Source of the DNA: Anarhynchus alexandrinus
Taxonomy: Eukaryota > Chordata > Aves > Charadriiformes > Charadriidae
Assembly: GCA_008711295.1 (NCBI GenBank)
Contig: VUYV01000015.1
Span: 4,999,157 to 5,063,156 of the forward strand
DNA length: 64,000 bases
Direction: 5' to 3'
Within the stretch, counting starts at the first letter, position 1, and every line of letters starts with the position of its first letter. A program made the position numbers and the translations under genes. The notes beneath the pieces are model-generated. The model saw nothing but the letters and a program-made list of their open reading frames with translations. It searched no databases and was not told where the DNA came from. Shown here piece by piece: positions 55,601-64,000 of this stretch.

Positions 55601-58269
55601 ATGTGGATTAAGCAGTCTAGTCTTGCTCCAAGATTCACCTTTGCTATTCCTCTCCTGCTCCTCACATTTTCCTGTGCTTCCGCTACCTAGTAAAGGTTAA
55701 CTCTAGAAGCTATATGGATTTGTTTGGAAGTCCCTAGGCACTTCAGTTGTCTGTTTTGTCCGCAGCTGTCTAGTTTACCCAGGACTTATCTCTCTGCCAG
55801 CTTAGAGGTCTAACCTTAACCTAAGTCAAACTATAATTCACTTGCTTTTTCCCTGACAGTCATGTCTAAGTGTAGTGGACTCTGGACTATGACAAATGTG
55901 CTCAAGCAGTACAGAAAAAACTAAGCCACAAATTGTCTTGCCACAGCAATATAAAAATATCAGTTTTACTCATTAGCAGAAATCCTGAATAGAAAGAAAG
56001 GAAAATAGAGAGAACAGAGTGGGGGTTGTCTTTCTGTTGTTTTCTTTTCATGGTAACAATTTTGCTGGCCTTCTTTGGTAATTTAAATGATAAAATCGTT
56101 AAAGAGGAATAAGCTGAGAAACAGAGTAGAGGTAACGGAGACTTTTTGTGGTAGGAGGAGTAGAGAGGAACAAGGAACAGACATGGGAATATAATTCAAA
56201 TAAGAAGCTTAAGGTATATGAGTGGCCAGGGCGACATCAAGAATGTACTCTAGGAGCTCATGCTATCAATTCAGCCTGAATTTTGATAGGACAACTGAAT
56301 AGATACATCTCCAGGGATTAGTCCTGAAATAAGAAGGTGACAAAAATGATCCATAAGAGACCTGCAGGTTTGTGGGTTCCTCGGGTGTGAGAGAGGTTGC
56401 TGGAGTTTTTCTTACATTCAATCCTCATTACATCAGAGGAGAACAACACAATCCAGTGAGGGAGGTCCGTTTTCCTAAATGAAGAACATATGTTACAAGA
56501 GACGGGTGGAAAGTTAAAACCAAGCAAAGAAATTGCTCAGGTTTTGAGATACATAGAAGTTGTAAAAAGCAGTTGTGACCAGAGCCTGCATTTTGCAAAA
56601 AAGGAGTTGTAAGAATAACAAAAAGTGAGGGAGTGTAGCAACCAGAAAAACATGGTTCAAGGAGACAGTGTAGTAGCAGTCATACCCTAAAGCACACCAT
56701 ATCCTACAGGTTGCTGAGCCATTCATGTTTAAAGAACGGCTCAGCAAACACAGAACAACCCTTAGGGAGAATTAACTGATCCATTAACTGGTGTTACAAC
56801 CAAAAATCAGTTAGTTAATTTGGGAAACTATTCAAGTGTACTTTGGCTGGCTAATGTAAAGAAGAGGAGGAAACACAACTTTGGGTTGTAGCCTGGAGTC
56901 TATCTCTGACCTCAGATTATCAGTTTGTGTCGCACTGCTGAGCAGGTGATGGTACAGATACCAGTAGCAGGTTCAGACACAGTGTGGGGAAACCAGTGAA
57001 GTACTTCAGAGAAGCTAACCATGTCAGAAGGTTGTAACTGTCCAACTACAGATTTAACCTGAAACACCGGGATTGGAACTACAAACTCTAAGAACCACAC
57101 TGGATTTCATAAATATAAATTTGCTCAGCGTAAGCTGATGCAGTTAATTCAGACAGGGGGACACACAGTACAGCATTCCTGTCCCATATGTTACAAAATC
57201 CTAGACCAGCTGTGGAGCACCAGCACATCTGGAGGTAGCTCAAGCCAACTCTGCTGTCTTTCCCCTTCAGTCAGGATGCTGCACTGTGACTCACGGGCAC
57301 AGCACAATATCTATGGTAAAAAGTTAGTTTTCAGCAGATAAGAATCTGCCTAACTGTCCAAACAGAGAATGTAAATGCTGTTGCACTTAATTTGTTGTGG
57401 GACTATGTCTACAGGAGTAGCCCATCCGCCACAATGCCAACACTGATTTTTGTGGTTGTGTTTGTGCTTCCATAGGAGCTGACAGCAAAAGCTGCATGTT
57501 TAGAGGGTAGGAGATCAGAAGCTGTGCGAGAGCACAATATTTTCCTCAAAGTCATAAGGCAATCTGAGAATTTATTGAATTAAGACAGTCTTGATCTAAC
57601 TTTACATGAAATTTTAGGTACCACACACAGACCGCTGATAGTTTAGTCTAACACGCTTACCTTAGCTAAAATAACTCTTCCCATTGGAAATGTAATGTGC
57701 AGTATTATCAGACAGGAAAAGTAGCCCAGTGCCCTAACTTCTACTATTATAAAGCAGTTTGTCAAAATTCCCCAGGGAATCCTGTGCTTCTCATCATGTT
57801 CCATAACAGGGAACACTGGCATTATAACTCTCAGTTCACAACTAGTACATAAAGGATGTAGGCTTTTAAATGCAGTTGGTATATGTGAAATGCAACAGTT
57901 TAAGTGATACAAATTGGCTAGCTCTGAAGTTTTATTAAAGAGAATTTGATGCTTGACAATAGACTTGCATTTACATAATTAAGACCTGTTACCACTGCAA
58001 TAGGCTCTCTAGTACATTGCTATTTTTTTGTTGGTTTATGGTTATATCAGTTTGGAAAGTCTAGAGCTGATAGCTGATACTTTTTAAAATCCTAGTACAC
58101 AGTGGTAGCCAGGTTTGGGAATGTTACTTTCTTGCTTTACTTTTGCTTTAAACCATGTCTTAGATCCTGCTGTGCACTATGAAGTTCAGGAGGAGGAAGA
58201 AAGTTCTAAATTAGGAAGGAAATAACCAATTTACAAGTTAAAAGTCCTACTTTTTACACTGCAGTTTCA
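52668..58269. other. Unannotated non-coding stretch
   Basis: About 5.6 kb with no recognised gene and little repeat signal. AT-rich parts at 53990-54240 and 55190-55300 could be conserved elements. At 54900-55010, words such as GTAGACACCTAAATTTGACC and CTCCATTGATGATAATGGCA faintly recall an old sauropsid repeat. Frames here reach 89 codons and show nothing familiar. Confidence 0.45.
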
Positions 58270-58565
58270 CGGAATCATGGAATCATGGAATTTTCAGAGT
58301 TGGAAGGGACCTCTAGAGATCATCTAGTCCAACTCCCCTGCCAAAGCAGGATTGCCCAGAGCACATTACTCAGGACTGCATCCAGGCGGGGCTCGAAAAT
58401 CTCCAGAGAAGGGGACTCCACCACCTCCCTGGGCAGCCTGTGCCACTGCTCTGTCACCCCAACCGGAAAGAAGTTTTTCCGTGTATTTGAACGGAACTTC
58501 CTGTGTCCCAACTTGTGCCCATTGCCCCTCGTCCTGTCACTGGGAACCGCTGAAAAGAGTTTAAG
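58270..58565 (-). mobile_element. 5'-truncated CR1 LINE, separate subfamily
   Basis: Minus-strand CR1 of about 296 bp. The plus strand reads GGAATCATGGAATCATGGAA, TTTTCAGAGTTGGAAGGGAC, CATCTAGTCCAACTCCCCTG, then CTCCACCACCTCCCTGGGCA. The CATGGAAT tail, CCAAAGCAGGATTGCCCAGA and GGAAAGAAGTTTTTCCG blocks mark a subfamily unlike the others in the window. The minus strand keeps about 63 ORF2 codons open (RKNFFPVGVTEQWHRLPREV). Confidence 0.95.
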
Positions 58566-61142
58566 GAAAACTAGCTCACTATTGGGGTACTAACCCAAAT
58601 GGAGCATCTTTCATTGTTAAAGAAGGGGTTCGTTTTCAGTCCAAGTCAAACGAGGCTAAACATCGTTTTCAGCATCAGGACTGGTTAACAGCTTTGCTGG
58701 GAAGGTGTCAGTTCTCTGCTAGCTTATACTGGCATGAAAGTAATCTGACCCTCCTGGTACCTAAGGGTCATAAACTCAGTGACCACTTTTTTGTTATAAG
58801 TAAACCTTTGTCATATCTAAAACCACATCGGATTCATCAGTGAGAATTAAATAGGTTTCTAGCAAACGGTCTTGCTCTTGCTGATGGAAATGGTCTTTTG
58901 GGAGCTAATAAGCTGCTGGTAAGACACACTTTCTCTGCTTGAGATGTATCTGCTTGTAAATAGAGTAGGTGGGACCTGTTTTACTAGAAATTGGTAAGGA
59001 ATAAGTTTGGTTTGTTATGCAGCAGCAAGGGTTCACGTCTAGGGTTTCTGTCTGCTCATTTAGAGTGTCTTGAAAATTAAATTTATGTCGGAGCTAAAAG
59101 ATGCTCTGAAACACACAAAAAAACTCTTCCAGCTTGCCTTCCCCTACCTGTCTGCATTTCCACCTCCTTGCTGTTGCAGAATGAAGAAGTGCAGTGAAGG
59201 TTGTGACAGCAGATCTCATTGCAGCTCTGACGCCACATCCAGTGCAAAGCTCTGAAATATTTGGAATGTGGAGTAAGACTGCATGTGGGAGGGGCACTGT
59301 GGTCTCCTGCAGAACAGTAAACCGTGTATTTAATAGAAGCACATCTTCCACAAGGAATCTGCAGAGCTGTGTAGAACATCTCTTGCCTAGCAGGATTTCT
59401 CATTACAAAAGATAATAATTGAAAATCTCATTAAGCTATTAATGTCTACAAGGTGATCGTGCTGTTGTAGTAACAAATGTTCTCTGGATAGAGGTGACTG
59501 TTGGGTATCAGGCTGTCCCAAGTTGTGTATGTTAGACTGCCTCATTAAAGGCTAATCAAAGAAAGACCTGGTGAGGATCAGAGGAGAAATTTCAGGGGAA
59601 GGAGCCTTGTAACTTTGCCAGTGAAAAGGGAGCACCCAGAATCTCTCACTCCCTGAGACCATCAAAAGGCAATGAGTAGACAGTTGTCCCCGGTGTGAAA
59701 CCCAACAAGACAAGTCAATGGGAAAGGTATCTCCCTGAATGCACTGCAAAAAAAAAAACAACCCAAAATTCGCTGGAGACAGGTAGGTCAACAGCTATAA
59801 AGCACAGAAGTATACAAACGTCAGCTCAGGAAATCCTTCAGCTGTGAATTGCTGGAAGGGTGACTCTCTGCTTCTCCTTTCATTCATTTTCCTAAACACC
59901 TGCTATCCCCAAAGTATCCAGCAGATGAGTTACCAGTACTGTAATAATATATACATTACATCTACATAGTGTGGAGCAGGTTTTCAAAGGCTTGGAGAAC
60001 ATCTGATGACCTACTCAGTCTAGACTAGCATATAGGACAGAAAACAATGTAAGAATGTGCTGCTATGTGGAAACTGGAGATAGAAAATGGTTCCAGATTA
60101 AGACAACTCTGTTCATTGTTCTTCAGTGTGTGCTTGGTTTCCAGGCTGCTATTACAGTCACCAAAGAGACCGAGGACTTGATTAAGTTGCTTTAACATGG
60201 GTATGTAATGCAACTTGAAAACCTTAGCATGTCCGAAGTATCTGCTTAAGACAAATAGCCCTGTATAAGTCCTACCTTTTCAGTAGGGAAACAATGATAC
60301 ATCAAAAATAACACTAGGAACCTCTGTTTTGATAAATGCTTTGAATCTGTAATCCCTGGAAGCTTGAATTGAAACCAGTTCAGCCCCTACAGAAAACCCT
60401 TCATAGCAGAGCAGCTGAACCCCAAACTCATTTCTGTGCCTGTTGTGACAGTGGGAAGAATTTTACTGCTCAAATGTTTCCATTTTAAACACCTTAGTTT
60501 AGGTGTTAGTGTAGTCTAATTATTATATAGACTGCCTCCAGCCAGTCCTCCAGAACAGTGCTGCTCCCTCATAGATCACAGGGCACGTTTGCTAGAGTCG
60601 TGTGGTTATGTGGGATACTGTAAGTTGTCTGAAGTGACACTAAGGTACGATGTGCTAATAACAATGAGGGTTTTTACCCTAAGCCGACATGTAATCTTGG
60701 GGCAGATGTTTACAGGAAGGTGTCTTAATCTGGGATTAAATCCCAGCCAAGCTTGCTGTTCTACCAAGTCATTTCATGACATATTGGACCCACAACTAAA
60801 AAAAAAAAAGCCTTATGTGTGCGTATATGTATAGCATAGAATGTAAAACATTGTGCCTTTGGCTACGTAATAACAGGTTAGCAGGAACTCCAAGTTCAGC
60901 TCAGTTCACCACAGGTTTTTTAAAATTCATACCTTTTATGGTTATGTCAGCAGCTATGTGCTTCTGGTTTTCAGCTACAAGGAGGGTCCTGATCTAATTT
61001 GAAGGAGTAGTAGAAAGAAAGAGAAGGACAGGAGAGCACAGTAAGTAACCACATACCTCGGGGATTCAGTAGTAACTTGGGAAAATGGATGTGGTAAAGT
61101 CAATGTATATGCCCCAATAAATCAAAGCCATAAATATTCAAA
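58566..61142. other. Unannotated non-coding stretch
   Basis: No gene or repeat was recognised. Short A-runs are near 59749 and 60799. Overlapping frames at 59070-59415 on both strands have no motif. Confidence 0.5.
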
Positions 61143-61219
61143 ATTGTGGTGGTTTGTTTGTTTGTTTGGGGGGTTTTTTTGGTTTTTTTTTGGGTTTTTT
61201 TTTTTTTTTTTTTTNTGGT
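61143..61219. repeat. G/T-rich low-complexity tract with single N
   Basis: TTTG repeats, a GGGGGG run and long T-runs, with an N at 61215. Homopolymer-limited assembly. Confidence 0.95.
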
Positions 61220-63690
61220 TTCAGTGTGCAGTCAGATCATACTTGGTTTTCCCTTCTTTGAAATTTTGAGGCCACAGAATCCTGCAGTTCACAGCAAAAT
61301 GAAGAACTATGAACTGTTGTGTACTAAATCTCAAAAGTCTATTGCATTATGTTTGTAAAAACATTGAAGCCTGACATTATTTTGGTTATCTAGGTATATT
61401 TATCTCATACACAAAGTTTGGATTAATCTATTCATTTAAAGCTTTTCTGGGAAGATTGAAAAACTGTAATTAATTATTTTACCCTTGTTTTTCATTTTGA
61501 GGTACATTATTTCTTGCTTCAATACTACATTGTATGGGACAGTTTGATCTTGTATCCCTATTATTTTGAAAACAAGTAATTTCACACTTAAAGCCTTTGG
61601 TAAATGAGTTTTACAGGAGATGAGAAGGAGGACTGGGTGAAATCTATTAAATCCTTCTGATGATGTGAACATTTCCCTGAATTCTTTATCATCATTAGCT
61701 ATTAGAGCCATGTTCACAGCACCCTTTTGATCCATCGCTTAAGTATAAATTACATTCTCTTTGGCTTTGTCCATTTACAAAGCTTGCAAATCAAAGCAAT
61801 TCTCTTATTTTCCAGTGCCTGAAGTCACTTACATTTGGCCTTTGGCCTTATAAATCCTCATGAGGAGCATCTTTTGGTACAATACCTAGTGTCTCTTAGA
61901 CCATCATTCAGTCTTTAAAATCACATGAAAATCAACTGATACATTGGAAATTATAATAATATTTAAGAAAATATGATGAAAATTTACAGCATTTAATTCT
62001 AGGCACCTAATTTATGTGTCTGTGTTAGATGTCTAGTAACCATAGACTTCATAGATAAATGATGAATATCAGAAGTCTAATTTAAGGGCTCTGAATTGCA
62101 CTGTGAATTCTTTCTCTTTATTAAATACATATAAAGGCTGTGGAGGTCAGCCTCCAAACAAAGATATCGAAGTAAAATTTTCAAAGTTAAGCGGAGCTAG
62201 TAGCCTTGTATTTTTCATCCACCCAACCTGAATTCTAGTTACAAATCACTTTTACAGAGAACTTTAAGCGTGAATGTGTTGATACATCTCTCCTTTAATG
62301 AAATATTATGATTACTTACAAAGGAAACAGTACATATATGAGCATTCCTTCCAGTCAATATGATGTTATGAAAGGAAAAAGAAAGGCCTTCTTATTTCTT
62401 TTCTCCCTACTCAAAATACAGTTGTACAAATAAGTTTGGAGGGTTTTGGTTTTGATTTTGCAACCTTGGACCCTTCTACCTAGGGGGAAAAAAAAACAAC
62501 AAACCAAAACTAATGCAACTCAAACTTTATCTCCAACTAGTCAAAAATCTTTCAGGAAAGGTTTCTTTTACCATCCTCTCAATTATTTTTTTGTTATCTT
62601 GATTTCTCATCTGTAAACAAACATGAAATTGTTGCAAAGGCACTACAGCAAAAATTAACAAGTCAGACATATGGAGTTTTAATTGGTTTCCAGAGACAAA
62701 TTGTAACCACTGTACCAGTGAGTATGGAAAAATAAAACTTCAAGATCAGCCAAGTCTGTTTAATATACATTATGCATTTATTATTATGGAAGCAATTGTG
62801 CAAGCAAGGGACACCGAGAGAAATCAATACTGTTCACCACTGAATAACCACAAATCTTTTTATTAAAAAGTGGCCTTCCATTTTATAAAATGGTGGCAGG
62901 TGAAGCTATTAACTGGTGAGGTCTTTTGTTTAACGAGGAACTGTCTGGCTTCTGAAAGAAAATCCAGTTTAAGGAGTACTTTGTAGATGGAGTAGTAGAA
63001 ATTCTCAGCACTCATGTCTTAAATGTAAAGAGGGTTGAAGGAAAGGCACCATGTATGCAAAACAGGTATGCCGACAAAGACTTTTTAAAAGACACCAGTG
63101 AGCCTGGCAAACTCTCTGAAGGTCCAGAGCATGCAGTCTGCATCCATAGGAAGTGGGGCACATTTTTGCACCCATTTTATGAATATTTGAATAAGATATC
63201 TTCCTAATTCAAAGGCTCAGACTTTGGTAGGAAGATCTCTAGTTGGAGGTCTCCAGCAGACATCTTCCTCTTCCCATTCACTAATCAGGGAAACTCAACA
63301 CCTGCTTTTAGAGATTATTTCACTAAGTGCCCCCAAAATAACCATAGCTTAGGTGCCTTAATTAAATGAATTAAATTCACTGAGTATACAAATATATGAA
63401 TATGTGTATACATATGTGAATATGTAAAAGTAGCTAGGGATGGTGAATAAGAAAATGAAAATCTGTTCCTTTCATACCGGAAATGTGACCTTCTCCATGC
63501 TGAAAGCTTGCTAGTGACTGCAAACAATCATCTCAGGTGCAAAGTGTGGCTGCAGCTTCCTTGAAGGAGCTCTCCTTTATGGCCGTCACCCAGGATGGCT
63601 GACCCTGGCACCTTACTGACACAGGGATTGTCTTTACCACTGAATCCAGGCAGTTGAATGTCTTCTCCACAGGCATCTCCAAGACATTTA
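61220..63690. other. Unannotated stretch with conserved-element-like sequence
   Basis: No gene was seen. The part at 62690-62950 is repeat-free, with GTTTAATATACATTATGCAT and TTTTATAAAATGG words, and is a candidate conserved non-coding element. Confidence 0.45.
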
Positions 63691-63789
63691 GAATCATAGA
63701 ATCATAGAATGGTTTGAGTTGGAAGGGACCTTAAAGTTCATCTAGTTCTAACCTTCCTGCCCTGGGCAGGGACACCTCCCACTAGACCA
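63691..63789 (-). mobile_element. Very short 5'-truncated CR1 LINE end
   Basis: The plus strand shows GAATCATAGAATCATAGAAT, GGTTTGAGTTGGAAGGGACC, CATCTAGTTCTAACCTTCCT, and ends at ACACCTCCCACTAGACCA. Only 3' UTR remains (99 bp). It belongs to the same broad subfamily as the 1.6- and 43.0-kb copies but is more diverged. Confidence 0.93.
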
Positions 63790-64000
63790 ATCAAACTACA
63801 GCATTGCAAAAAAACTACAAAAAATCCCCCTCTATTATAAGCCTAAGGATCTTTTGATTTTCTTTTCTTTTCTTTCTATTTTGTGTTTTCCACTTGCATT
63901 TTTAAAATTCTCTGTTGAGGAACAATTACTCCAAGCAGCAGTGATCTTGGATCAGTCCAGTGACTGCTTAATATTAAAATCATAATCTAAATTTCGGTGA
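63790..64000. other. Unannotated end of window
   Basis: AT-rich with CTTTT-type runs near 63860-63875. Nothing was recognised. Confidence 0.6.

Overview
The window looks like a gene-free or gene-poor piece of a bird nuclear genome, either intergenic or deep intronic. The main evidence is a set of CR1 non-LTR retrotransposons, all 5'-truncated. The recent ones end in short ATTCTATG-type tail repeats, the signature of avian CR1. There are no L1 or Alu elements, no bacterial-style gene packing, and no reading frame that resembles a host protein. The longest frames are retrotransposon remnants, simple repeats, or chance frames over GC-rich or homopolymer DNA. The assembly appears to be short-read: several one- to three-base N gaps and one 70-base gap sit mostly in homopolymers.

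Layout. 1-8.6 kb: one young CR1 (about 1.56-1.76 kb), an ancient terminal-inverted-repeat element (2132-2303), a possible MIR edge near 3.6 kb, and a 70-N gap in poly-A. 8.6-10.2 kb: an ancient CR1, a MIR and a younger CR1 in succession. 10.2-15.3 kb: AT-rich single-copy DNA that looks like conserved non-coding sequence, plus a (TTTTA)n microsatellite. 15.35-16.43 kb: two 472-bp direct copies, 3 mismatches apart, separated by 135 bp of LTR-like sequence and a single N. 16.4-20.4 kb: mostly unique DNA. 20.4-21.65 kb: a long ancient CR1. 25.3-27.3 kb: several very old repeats (MIR, a palindrome, CR1). 30.1-31.8 kb: an ancient CR1, possibly broken by a DNA-transposon insertion, then a younger CR1. 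36.0-39.8 kb: a (CAT)n array, two old CR1 pieces and an L2/MIR-type tail. 40.0-40.25 kb: a still-open fragment of a LINE reverse transcriptase. 43.0-46.3 kb: two CR1 copies, then an isolated CpG island with a strong CTCF-like motif, then a long poly-T/poly-C tract with assembly gaps. 46-64 kb: mostly unique AT-rich DNA with one MIR and three CR1 copies.

No genes here work together. The content is a record of retrotransposon activity of different ages, plus candidate regulatory DNA. The most useful leads are: the 15.4-16.4 kb false duplication, which probably exposes a heterozygous LTR-element insertion; the CpG island with its CTCF-like motif at 45.6-45.9 kb; the preserved reverse-transcriptase fragment at 40.0-40.25 kb; and the GGTAACAC inverted-repeat element at 2.1-2.3 kb. 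All family assignments come from recognising sequence by eye, not from a database search.
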